DNA from: Nymphaea colorata
Taxonomy: Eukaryota; Streptophyta; Magnoliopsida; Nymphaeales; Nymphaeaceae
Direction: 5' to 3'
Assembly (NCBI RefSeq): GCF_008831285.2
Contig: NC_045145.1
Coordinates: 20,414,040-20,478,039 of the forward strand
DNA: 64,000 nucleotides
Part shown: positions 43,938-56,000 of the stretch, in pieces
Layout of the letters: every line of letters starts with the position of its first letter
How positions within the stretch are numbered: the stretch's first letter is position 1
The notes under the pieces: model-generated
Told to the model about the DNA's origin: nothing
Database searches by the model: none
The model's input: the letters and a program-made list of their open reading frames with translations, nothing else
Translations under genes and position numbers: made by a program

Positions 43938-46151
43938 TACTGAAGAACTGTAAAAGTTGGTAGGACCAGTCTTTCGAAGGCTGATGTACAATGAATTAAT
44001 GGCGTCCCCCATTTCTTGGGCCAGTAAATCCTCAGTTTCCTGTAGTACTTCCTGAATTATCTGTACAGCGGGTTTTCTGTGCTTGTTAAATACAATAAGG
44101 AATGTGAATGAGGATCTACTGCCATAGAAGAAAAAAAAAACTCCAAAATTTTCTTGATCATACCTACCAGTCATGGAGGAACTGGTCTGTTCTGCTGGGG
44201 GAAGCAGGATCAGTGTCCGGGCTGAGTACCCAGATGAGTAGTCACCAGCATTAATCTCCTCCAGAAACACATTAATTTCAGGAAGCAAATAGAAGACAAG
44301 GATCTCTCAAGTGGAACATGCTGCTAAGGTGGTGTAACACTCCAAAAGTTTAGTCATTTTTAACTCTCATCCCAAAGTTGTTATTGGACGAGTTGAGATC
44401 TACCATGACAGGTGGTGGAGTTACCAGAGGATTCTACTCCTTAAGCAATACAAACGTGTGCTCGGGAGCTCACTTGCTGAAACTTTTACTCAACTCACTC
44501 GTCAACAAGTGGTTGCAGCTATCCTCCAAACCTGTCATAGCCTATCTAATTGTCTATCATAATCATGTGGCCTAAGTAGGCCTCCTTTGCCTCTTTTTTC
44601 TCACTATCATGCTTAATTTATGATAATCCATACTTAGTATATGATAATCTATGTTTAATCATGCTTAGACTAGGATTAGATTTACTTTAACTGTCATTAG
44701 GATCAATCAGGGTTCATGTATGCCCCTCTATCATCAATCTAAAAAATGAAAGCTTACTTAGGCTTAACATTCACAATTGGGATTCTCTTTTACTTATTTA
44801 GATAAGGACTCGTCTCAAATCAGAAAGAGGGAAATTCTGATCTGAAAATGGATGGTTTCATGGCTTAAACATCTGAAGTCAAACTAGATCACAAGAAGCC
44901 ATCAAATGCCTCCTTGGTGTTTCACAAGGATCAGGAAATTTTCCTATCTGCAAACTCAACTTGGGTAGTGGAACGTGTCTCCACAAAGTCGCAGTCAGTG
45001 TAACCAATCTTCATTTCTATTCATTTTTCAACACGAATCAAATCAAACCACCTGCATGGCGAATTTAGAGCTCATGTAAAAGTGGTAATTAATTAGCCTA
45101 ATGAACGGCAGCAAAAACAATATAATGTGTTTGGATGACACCCTAACAAAAAGTTGTTCTGAAAAAATCAATTTTGTAAATAGTTTTATAATCATTTCCA
45201 AAAAATGGTTTGCTCGTTTGGATGATGTCCAAAACACATTTTCACACAAAATGGGCTTTTAAGCATTTTCAGAAAACTGGTTTGTGTGTCTGGATTACAT
45301 CTAAAACACAATTTTTTGTGAATAACCTAGGGGGATCAGGTTCTTCAATCTTCTAAAACCAGGGTTTTTGAAAACTTAATTTTGTGAAAATCTGGTTTAC
45401 GATGTTACCCAAACACTACCATAGTCTTCATCTTCCTGTCCACTGCTGGTGTGAGTGGTGCTCTTGTCCCCTTTTAATAAACAGAGAGAGAATCGAACAT
45501 GACTTGGCTTGCTCCAACGTCCTCGTCTTTTTCTGGAAGAGGAAGGAAGGAGAACCGAAGCGAATGAGATGAGTCTCTTCCGCCTTCGGCAAGAAAACGG
45601 ATCAGATTCGCACGCTTTGAAAGGGAAAGGCGAAAACGAAACAAAAGAAAAACTCGATTGGTTTTCCATTCGTCTCACGTAATCTCCACAATCTCAAACC
45701 ACCATGATATTCCAATTCCGATATGGTAAAATGCCTTCCTCCCAATCCATTCTCGTTCTCCGCAGGAAGCAACAGAAATCTCTGAAGCAAAACTCACGAA
45801 GTTGGGAACTTCCCTTATATATGCAAAAGGTCGCGCTCGTCCTCACCACCATGAGAAAGCGCAGGTAAAAACATCGCCCGATATATGTCGGAAAAGGCAA
45901 GTCCAAAGCAGCAATACTCGCCCTTCTTCCTCGTTACGTTTCATTCCGTCGGTGTTTGAAGGGAACCATTTTCCCCAAAAAAGACGGATACATTGGGAAA
46001 ATGGAATTTCAAAGCTCACCCCTTTTCCTTAACTTGTCATTCCATTAGTTTGAGTATCGGTTCTCAGTAGTTTATGAGTTCAGTTCATCAATGGGAGAAC
46101 AGAGGGAACTGAAGAAAGATCACCAAATTGTTTTGTTTATGTTTCACGCAG
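43938..46151. other. Spacer between the two HMA genes
   Basis: A 131-codon minus-strand ORF (43893-44288) overlaps the previous gene's last 45 coding bases. It contains no family I recognise, and I treat it as unsupported. 45123-45420 is a Tourist-like element. 45450-45900 may include the promoter and first exon of the second HMA gene: an ATG at 45851 is followed by a donor CGCAG|GTAAAA, but its phase does not match the next exon. Confidence 0.4.
45123..45420. mobile_element. Tourist-like MITE copy
   Basis: The left end ATGTGTTTGGATGACACC and right end (reverse complement GGTAGTGTTTGGGTAACATC) are inverted repeats. Internal motifs AAACACATTTT, AAAACTGG and AAACCAGGGTTTTT match the family. 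No convincing three-base duplication remains. Confidence 0.5.
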
Positions 46152-46544
46152 GCTTACTGCATGCTGATGAGGGTGCCCATTGATTGCAACGGCTGCTACA
46201 AGAAGGTCCGGAGGGCTCTCCTCAAGATGCCTGGTTAGGTCCCTTTTCCTTTCTCTCTGTTCTTAGATTCACAGGGCTCCTGAAAGGAGCTTGATTCCGA
46301 TACTGTTTAGTTCAGATTTTTATGAAGGTGTCTTTTCTTTGGATCATCATCACAATTGTTGAATGATTTGATTTTCAATGAAGCGATCCACAGCCATGTG
46401 ATCGACAGGAAGCAGGGCAGAATCAAGGTGTGTGGGACGTTCAAGCCACCTGAGGTTGCCATTGGCCTAAGGAAGCGCATAAACCGTCGGATCGAAATTC
46501 TTGAAATCCAAGAGGCTGATGTTACCGCCATGTATGCAGCCTGA
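46152..46544 (+). CDS. HMA-domain metal-binding-like protein (first exon unresolved)
   Basis: Exons 46152-46233 and 46384-46544 join in phase 1 and encode about 80 residues. The first exon begins AYCMLMRVPIDCNGCYKKV after an acceptor CACGCAG. The protein ends RRIEILEIQEADVTAMYAA. YCMLMRV, the intact CxxC (CNGC) and VCGTFKPPEVAIGLRKRINRR match plant small HMA-superfamily proteins of the HIPP type, which bind soft metals or act as chaperones. No CaaX box is present. No in-frame ATG exists between the upstream stop near 46110 and the first exon, so a short upstream coding exon is needed. The ATG at 45851 is out of phase with this acceptor. The gene could be real with an unseen first exon, or broken at its 5' end. 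Confidence 0.65.
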
Positions 46545-48864
46545 TGTTCCTAGAAGAGGGCATGGCTTCTTCTCGCAAGGACATCTACAATCTAGCTGAT
46601 CTGCTATCAGTAACAAGACTGCAGTTTCATGGTCAGGGTGTGCCTGAATTCAGAAACTAATCTCTGCTTACCAAACATGGATAAAAAGTATGCTCATTTT
46701 TCTCGACTCTTAAGCTGCAAATGTAAATGAACATGTAATTTATTGGTAGACATATTATAAGATTGATTGACCATTGAAGTTTAAGATTCACACACGGCAC
46801 GCCTCGATTCAAGTGCGCATGTAGTGTTATCAATTTCAGCTTCCAGATTATATATATGTTAATTTAATACCGCATTTTCTTCCTATTTGGAAAAACAATA
46901 ATTAATGAAACAAAAGAAATGCTTAATATCGGAAGCCTGTATTTTCAGTTTCCGGCTGACAGAATACGGCTAACAGGAGACCGACGTTGACAATACGGGT
47001 ACATCTTACCCTCATGCTTGTCATGTGAGTAAGGAAATTAATTGGGGCGTTCTAGGGTTTTGTCACTGCCTTGAAGAGACTTAAGAGCCCGCTTTTCCTT
47101 TTCACTTTTACCAACAACAAAAAGTAAAAAGTACAAGGATTGAAGATAACCAGTGATGTATTATTACATGCTGAATGAAATGGACTGAGACCAGAACTAG
47201 CAATTGGGTTTAGCTTACGTTTTGGTACTTGTGGCCCCAAACCCTAAATTTTGTAGCTTGTTCCATTTTTCTTCCCGTCAAAGTTGGAATATTCTTTTGC
47301 CAGGCCTATGACTAGTAAAAACCCTTGGCAGGTAAACAATTTTTGATCTTGTAGTACTTAATTATGCCCTTTATGAGTTACCAACCACGCCCCACCATGC
47401 CTCATGACAAGTCATGGTCAGGCTAGGGGTAGAGCCAGGTGGGGTCTCCGTGAAGTCTATGCTCTAGAGACTCTTTCTTTGAAACCTTAGTATAGTGATC
47501 AAACTTGAAGAACTTGGGCCCAGTTATATGGGTAGCTCCACAAGATTTGAGTCACTGCTCTATGGTCAATTGAAAATTTATTGACCATATATTTAGTATC
47601 TCATGAAAAAAAATTCTGTCTGCCCTTACGTCGGGCCCTCCTACCCACCAGTCAGTACCCCAGTTCAATTCTCTCCCTTTCTTTTTTCTTGAAAATCCTG
47701 TCGTTTTAAGGCAGGCATACTCATATTTAACTTCTAGAAATGAAGCAGGTTTCCTTGTCATAATCTAACTCTGATGGAGTTAGAAAGGACACAAATATGT
47801 AATTTTGCAGTTAAGAGAGGACATAAACTGTCAAAAATTCTCAAGTGGTTGCCATGGTGGAAGAACTTTCGTCGTAGTTTTTATATTGTTTGTGTTATCA
47901 AATTTGACAAACCTGCTTTCCCTTGTCTGTGTTTATCTGTTTCTTCATGGTGGACGTAGGTCCTGCAAGTGAAACTATGCAAATCCTTCAGGTGATTGGT
48001 GCAATAAACGAGCAGGTGTTGGTAACGGGTCAGTTTTTGTTTCCAACTTTTAGGACATCAACTTTTTGTAGTGCAAAAGGAGGACATCTATATACAAAAA
48101 GAAGCGTAATCTCAATGCATAGAAAGCAAACCTGATACTGATAAGGGAGAAGAACAAGGGTTTCAGCTCCATTGTTATATGATAGGATTAAAAAAACTCC
48201 TCCTATTTACCCAATCAAACCACTCAAAAAAGTTTCTCGTCTCTCTCTCCGTGCTTGGATTATATATTTCTTTGCCACTGAAATCAAGTCACAACTGCAC
48301 CACCCATTTAGGCCTTCTCAATCGACTTTGGAGTTACTTCTCCCTGTTACGGAGTACACCCAGTTTAATTTAAGGCTTGTATCGATAAACTATCTATTTG
48401 CACTAGCTGAAAACCATGGCCTTTAGATCTTAATGACAAACTAGCCATAATAGAACCCTCAGGCCTCAACCTTTGAGGCAGTTTACATGATTTACAAGCA
48501 TGGTTTGACAATACACTACGATCTTTTGCTTCTCTTAATGAGCTCGCTTTTGTACCCAAAATGTTTTTCACTCAATGAAGACTTCACATGGATCTCGAGC
48601 CCTTTTTTCTTCAAAGAACTTTACAATTCTGTGAATTCTCCTTCCCGTGAAGTGGGAAAGGATAAAATTGACGGAAAAGAAAGATCATGCAAAGCACACA
48701 ACGCTTCACGAAATACTTGGGGGAGAGAGTGAGAATCCACAGGATGCCCAACACTCTCTTTTTTACCAAACCATATATGAGCTTCACTTATGGGTTTACA
48801 TGCTATGCCAAGTTTTACTGAAACAAACTGAGCAGAAGAAGACGATTGACCGACGACATTCGAC
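46545..48864. other. Intergenic, no gene recognised
   Basis: About 2.3 kb of AT-rich sequence. A segment at 47950-48030 reads as an open frame with residues GPASETMQILQVIGAINEQV and has weak splice-like borders. I find no start, partner exon or family. The last 200 bases should contain the promoter of the small membrane-protein gene. Confidence 0.4.
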
Positions 48865-49426
48865 ATGGGCAGTGCTCAAAGAAAGAGTCGCTGCATTGCA
48901 ATTCTGATGGCCGTCATTGCTGTCGCGGTTTCCTTTAAAGCCTTCATGACCATGGCCGCGCTCTTAATGAAGCTTTTCACCTTCTTTCTCCCTCTCCTGC
49001 TCTCGACAGCAGCCGTCCTGGTCATTTTCCGCAACGCACAGGTGCTTCCAGATCTTTGTTTGGCGATCGGCAAGTAATTGTTTTGTTGTAAAAAATTTTA
49101 ATTAATTTGACGAGTTCCTGTTCAAGATTATCTGGAGTACTACTTTTAAGCTAAAATCTCCTCTCCAATGTTTTGATTTTCCTAAAATGAGTTTGCATTT
49201 TGGTAAAGCCATGCAGTCAAAATGAACTTTTTCAATCTTTTCACGACTTTTTGGGTGATAGTATCTAACGTCCTGTGTATTTTTGACGTCCATATAGGTG
49301 CCGGGGCACGTTGAAGAACAGTGGCTGGAGGAGGCTGGTGAATTATATAGTATGATACTAGGGCCGCATGATCAGACTGACCCGTTTGGCTTGTCCGAGT
49401 ACGTACCTTGGGATGATCATGGTTGA
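48865..49426 (+). CDS. Small two-helix membrane protein, unknown family
   Basis: Exon 1 is 48865-49041 and exon 2 is 49298-49426, joined in phase 0 (RNAQ joined to [19 protein letters not shown]), giving 101 aa. The short N-terminus is basic (GSAQRKSR). Two hydrophobic segments lie at about 10-33 and 36-55, and an acidic soluble tail ends EYVPWDDHG. The splice sites are CAG|GTGCTT and ATATAG|GTG. I do not recognise the family. The even helices, conserved-looking acidic tail and correct splicing phase argue that it is real. The stop codon is followed after six bases by a compound microsatellite, which would lie in the 3' UTR. Confidence 0.6.
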
Positions 49427-49431
49427 AATGT

Positions 49432-49603
<172 letters not shown>

Positions 49604-50678
49604 TACAACTCTCTCTCTCTTCTTTCTAAAAAAACTCAAAACCAGGGATATGGACAGGACTCAGGAGGCCACCTGGCCTAAAGGCAGGAGGGTGGGGGGC
49701 TTCTGAGGTTTGGGCTATCTTGTTAGGAGGAGGATGAAATATTCTTCCCGAGCATCCAACCAAACTTTTCCTTGTAATGGACAACTATGCAATGAATGAT
49801 ATGATGAATCTTTTCACCACCGACTGCTGCAAGAAATTTAATTAAAATTTGGCAGCTGGAATCTGTTAGCTCTTCTGCTATTCCAGAGCAGATGCTTCTG
49901 TTCACTCAACTCGCAGTAAATTAAAGCCGCTAGCTCTAGTCTTTTTACCGTTGCATCCTCCGAATTAATCACGGAAGCTCGGGAATTAAGGCTCTCTGGC
50001 TGAAAGCCTGAAAAAGAATTACAGCAACCCTGTAGATCTGATCCTTTGCATAAAATGGTAGGAGTCTGCCTGCGGTGAACGTAAACAGGAGTAGAGTATT
50101 TGGTCGACGACCGCAAAGGGCTCCCGTTTTTATGACGGTCACGAGTAAAAAACCTGCTTGCACATAAAAAAATGGATGGGAATGACAAGTGTACGTAGAG
50201 ATGCAAACCCTTCTTCATTGGTTTAATAATAATCAAATTCTTAATCAAGATGACAAGGAAAGAAGAACAAGGAAACCTTCGGAATCATTTTATTCACGGA
50301 TCTTTATAGCTTGATATGAAGTTTAGCGGCCGTTCAGTAATGAGAATGATTTGGTATTGACTGGGACAGATTATTGGAACACCATTTTCCTAAATCTGCT
50401 TCCATTAACAAATTGTTATTGATTCCATGCAAACACCTCATTAAGGTAGCCATGTGGACAACAAATAATATTGTCCTGTTCATATGTAACCGATCAAGAA
50501 GACCACCTCTGCTTCAGATTTAGGTTGTGTTTGCTTTACATGCATTTGAGATTTGTGGTGATCTCCATGGATTTAAGGTCGAACTCTTCTTACAATCCGA
50601 CCTAAAATTCATAGTTTTTAACTTGTGGCGTAGATTTAAAAGTAAAGATATTGAGATCCTAAGTGATCTTCTAAAACA

Positions 50679-50788
50679 CACCTTTTTATAATACATCGAA
50701 TCTATCAACCCAACCCATGGGTGCAAGAAGTATCACCTTTTTATAATGCATCGAATCTATCAACCCAACCCATAGGTACAAGAAGTAT
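50679..50788. repeat. 55-bp tandem duplication
   Basis: Two adjacent 55-bp units (50679-50733, 50734-50788), each starting CACCTTTTTATAAT, differ at about three positions. They are non-coding and look like a recent local duplication. Confidence 0.9.
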
Positions 50789-51505
50789 CTAATGTAGACT
50801 CTTGGATGGGTGACATGAAGCGCAATATTATCCCATGCAAAAAGTAAGTGCGGAGTTGTCCTTGGTTATATGTGCATCATTTCTGGCGTCCACCTCAGGA
50901 CATTATTGTCTATCGAGTTCACCCACTGATTCGACATAGACCCAGTTTTGTGCCAATTTGGCTTCCGAGTCAATCACAGAACTCGATCTGTCCTCTGAAG
51001 CCTTTTTTGAATACGTCCCTGTAAGATTGTGCAGTGGCTGCACCGAGGGGAAGAAAGTCTTGAGAAAATTGGTTGGTGTTCCAACTGCACCCGTCTGTTC
51101 AATTCAACTGATTAAAAGAAAGGGAAGGAGGGGCAGATTCCAAACCTAACACTCCTTCTTCTAGAAACTTCAGATATCATCACCGATGCAACAAATAGTA
51201 GTGGTAGAGTTAGGTGGAAAAGTTGTTAAGGTGGTGAAAAAATGGCTGGACTTACCGCTATTACTAGCAAGCACGCTGCTGCAGCCCAACCCATAACATG
51301 TTGAGTGCACATAAATGCTCTCATCACTTACTTCCACGCCCATTTTCCACAATGTTCTTCACATTATTGTTCGTTTTTTTTCTCTTTTCAATTGAACCTT
51401 GAAAAATGGTTACACATTTAGGAAGTTCACATTTTGTTTGAAACTCTTTTTGACACAATTTTAATAGGACTTTTTTTTTATCTCTTGCCTAAGTGGTATG
51501 ATTGG

Positions 51506-51536
<31 letters not shown>

Positions 51537-51676
51537 ATGCTATTCAAATGCTCGGACCCCTTACACATGACCATAGAAGATTGGAAGGGGGAAAGAGGGA
51601 GAGAGAGCGACAGTCAAAAGCTAAATAAAATCATAATTAATCATTTACAACTATTCAAACAAGTCAGGTTATATAT

Positions 51677-51683
<7 letters not shown>

Positions 51684-51717
<34 letters not shown>
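51684..51717. repeat. (GA)17 microsatellite
   Basis: An uninterrupted GA run follows a short TA run at 51671-51681. It is non-coding. Confidence 0.95.
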
Positions 51718-51719
<2 letters not shown>

Positions 51720-52900
51720 CAGAATAAATTATGAAAAAAAGTCAGGCAAAATAATTCTGTAAACTGATGCATAATTAAGTATTAGATAGTGTCCCTAAGT
51801 TCCGTACCGACGCCGGTACGGTCACCTGAGATGGAGCACCCATGTGCCATGAATTTCAAAATAGGGCTCTAATCTTTCACCAACTAAATGATTGATATAT
51901 TGAAAAGCAAGATCCACAATCCATCTGTAGATTCTCATCTGCCGACCATCCTGAATCCACTCTTCATGTTCCGATTTGGTTAAGGAACTTCCGATGAGGA
52001 CATCTTATGGTAAAATTTTGAACGATTTTCAAATATAGTCTAAAAATATCAAATTTTGCGGTAAAATCTTGAAGAGAAATTACTGATTTGAGAATCTTGA
52101 TTAGTTTGAAGGTATTGTGCAATCAGGTTACGAACATAATAAAGATGCACTTGGTTTGTCTTTTATTTATTTACTTTTTATCATTTGAATCGCTAGCTTT
52201 TACTGCATATTCATGTGCACTAATTCAAAACATTATGTGTTTTTAGTACAAACAGATATTTCCTTGAGATTTCTGCAAGTTGTTTCGAGCTGCCAGATTT
52301 GATCAAGAACCAAGGTAGGAGATATCCAAATCTAAGCTCATAAAGTAGTCTGACTGTAAAAATCTGAAACCAATCTGCAAATGATAGTAACTATTAAAAG
52401 TCCACGTCCGAGAAGATCTGGATCAGAGGTGCTACTGAACTCGATTCCCCGGCCCCTGAAAAGGCTAGCCAAGTACAATCCTGGAAAGAGTTCATCTCTG
52501 CTTTTTGAAGGTTCCCAAAAGTAAAATCAAGCTGTCCCTAAAAGTGGGTCAGAATTCTGGCGCTAAACTGAAACAATAAAAAATTGTCAGTGCATATTTT
52601 CTTCTCTATAATGTAAAGCCAGTCTGCCAATCTATGCCAAAAAAATATTGGTTCTAGAGATCATTTCTTTATCTATCTAACCATTCTGGCTGGATCTAGT
52701 GAGTCCTCTCAAGGTCCAACAAATTGCCAGCAGTTTGATCTTGCATTGATTTATTAATTTCAGGCCTCCCAACTTTAGTTAAATAATTAGGACAAATCTC
52801 CTCTACATCTAGACATTTTGCCCCTTGATTTCTAGGTGCAGGAGGAATAATTATCTCATTGCTCGAGCGAAAGCAGAAGACCCTTCCCCTCACTCTTAAG

Positions 52901-53052
52901 CAGGGGCGGAGCCATGGTTTTCTTCAAGGGCGGGCCGACAGTCCAACTTCTGAATCTGGGTAGAACCAAATTGAATTCAAATCCAAAAAATACATGATGC
53001 AATTAAAAGATATATCATTGACTAGGGTGGGGCCATGGCCTAGGCGCCCCCC
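52901..53052. mobile_element. Possible GGCGGAGC-ended element
   Basis: The left end CAGGGGCGGAGCCATGG and right end (reverse complement GGGGGGCGCCTAGG) give loose inverted ends similar to 21841-22017. Possible flanking TCTTAA motifs lie at about 52894-52899 and 53059-53064, but they do not abut the ends cleanly. Confidence 0.25.
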
Positions 53053-56000
53053 TTGAGATCTTAATGTATTTTAACTTTGTACCTAGAACTTGCCACCCTT
53101 TTGATAAGAACACACTTGGGGTTCAAAATTATAATGGGTTACAATTTTCTTGGTTGCTGCCAAATAGAGATCTATCCTCCCATTTAGGTCAACGGATCGT
53201 ACTTACAATTCAAGTACTGGCACTAACTTGGATTTACGCAATAAGCGCTGGATAGAAAGGAGGTTTATGCGTATATTAATCAAATTTTGATTCATATAAA
53301 TTTACAACAGAGCCTGAATCCAAGTCCAAGATCCCACAAAGATCTCTTTAAAATCTAGTGCTACATATGACAAATTAAGATCCGACTCGCTCACATATAA
53401 TGTTGAAACATATGCTAGTAGAATTTAGATTTGGTTTTGAAATATACTTTGGAAGGCAATGGTAGAATTAGGAAGAGAGAGTTTTCTTGGATGGTTGACA
53501 CGTACGTTAATAAAAAGACATGCAAGATTCTTGTGATTCATGTCAAAAAAGCTAAAAAGCAAGAAGATTTTACTTCTAATATGTAATAATAAGTAAGAAA
53601 ACTTAAGCCGCCCAGTGTGATTAAAGAATTGGGTTTCAAAACTTCATAAAGTTTGAAAGAGTTTCAAAACCTAGATGCATTGTCGTATATATAGCACCAG
53701 CATAATTTAGTAGGAATCTACTTATGAATCGGCCAAAAAATCTTCAACCCACTCATCTAAATGTTTAGAGTTGCATAACTTAACTGATGGAACTGACACG
53801 TCAGTCCGATCATCATCAATTTGATTTTCATGGGTGCTACTCTTTTACACTGCTAATGGTATTGGATACGCGACACTCTAGTTTATAAGTGTCCCACTCC
53901 CCATCCAGTTTCCGAAACAGTCATAGAAAAGAGAAGAAACTTCACCATGTTTGGTGCATCTCAACCCCCTAATCTAGATTATATGGAATGAAACACACTC
54001 TGTTTGAGAATGATATATCGTTACATACCAGAAAATCAATAAAAAAATTAGAGCACTTTTTGAGGTACAGAAAAAAAAAAACTGAAAAATGAAAAAGAAC
54101 TAAGACAAATCTCACCTTGATCATTTTACTATGCAGGTTGGCACATACTGTACTGGACCATGTATGTTCAGGAGGAGATCAGGAATCTCTCAGTCTACCT
54201 GGGGTCCCACTAAGTACAAAGCAAACAAGATGGAACATGAAAACAAAACCCAACCAAACAGATGGGCAGTCGGATCCAAATCAAGGGCAAATTCCAGCAC
54301 CAAAATAGCAAGGACCACCACACGGTAACCAGTCCATTTTCGAGCCTGCCGACGCAGCTGGTCCTGAACCAGAGCAGCCCGGGAATCTTCCAAGTTTTGG
54401 GAGTTTGCAATGAATTTGTTTCATGAACGCTTAGTTTTAGTGTTTTAAACTAATAAAATTTTATGAATCTACATCAGAAAGCATTTCAACTATCAAATAT
54501 AAATATAACCACTTAATTTTCCATGCTGATCTAATGAAACTCTCTTCTGAACTCAAGCCAAACTCCAGTTCCATCTTGGTGACTGCGTGGGAAAAAGAAG
54601 CCATCCTCACCGTGAAAAGCCCTGTCAAACTTCAATGCATCATTCATGGCTGCATTCTCCACCGTCTGAGGCGACCTCCTTGCCATCTCTCTGGTTGGGA
54701 ACAGTAAAGTTTCTGACATTTTTGTTTCTCCAAAACATTAATACGTAAAAAGACAGAGACAGAGACAGAGAGAGAGAGGCTCCTACTTCTAGACCAACTG
54801 CATGATTGGTCTTGTATATCTAGTGTGATGTTTCGACCGTTGATCTTGTTGAATGGACGGTGGAGATGATGTTGGTGGAACGCCTGTGTATCTGAGACAT
54901 TTCGGCACTTGGTCTACAGGCCGACTTCCCGAGAATGCAGCAGAGATTTTCATTGGATTCCACGCGCGGCCACGTGAGCGTGTGTGGCCATCTCAGGGAA
55001 ACAACTGCACAGGAAAACCGCGTCTCTTTCGCTGGAGTTTCCATCTCAGTGGCAGCCCATAATGTGTCTTAGAAAATTGGACGCCACGACCATAGCGATG
55101 GATCGATGGCCCTCCAATTAGCTAGCTTTCCCTTTTTTTCTTCTCTTCCGTTCAAAGCCGTGCAATTATTGAACTTATATCATCATTACTGAGTGGGATA
55201 ATCTTTACCGACTGTGCTTTGGATGCCATGAAAATCATCTCGGTCGTCTCTGATCTCCTCGAGAGCCTCTCCCCATCTGATAAAAATTCTGCGTATCTTA
55301 AGCGACACTTTTATAGTCTCACGAAGCTTAAACTTCGGCATGGAGTGATACCCTGCCGCATCAACTTAATCAGTGCCGCATTAAATCCTCAAGTTTAAAT
55401 TCATGGGTTTGCCACCTTTTGCATCTAACTTACTTTTAAGTGCGTTCGATGGCATCAGATTTTAGCTCTTAATCTACATAAAAAGTTGTGCATCTTCAGG
55501 ATCTCATTAGCGTATATTTTACATGTCAAATATTATGAATTTAAAGTCAAATGAGAAGGAGGTTTGACCTTAAAATAATGAATCTAACATTTTAAGATTT
55601 CACCACGGATTTTAGATTTGCAATGAAACAAACACAACTAGTACGCAGAAAGTTAACAACCCACTGCTTAGAAGAGACTCGAAGGTCCTTTATTTGTTTG
55701 GCTTCTAGGGTATTAAGTTGTGTTCCGTGTTGAATGGAGTGTGATATACCTTTCAACTTAAAGTGTCACAATCCCACCCTTTGCTTAAAGAAACACCAAC
55801 AAAAACTAAACTAATAAAAAGGTTTTACTTAGATTTTACTTAAATCTGGCGCACTCAGATTTTACATGTTCCAATATTTGCTAGAGGAAAAGGGTAAACT
55901 AAGATGTAAGATTCCAGGATCCCATAGATGGAAGATTTCTTTGGTAGATGTTTATTTGTAGGCTGCCATCGATGTCCAATGCATGTATATGGTTTGTTTA

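Noticed and set aside
43893-44288. 131-codon minus-strand ORF antisense to the end of the first HMA gene
   Set aside because: No recognisable domain, no splice support, and it overlaps a better-supported exon on the other strand.
54531-54719. 62-codon minus-strand ORF with ATG (MSETLLFPTREMARRS)
   Set aside because: Open and not low-complexity, but too short, with no recognised family or partner exon, so I left it out of the gene list.
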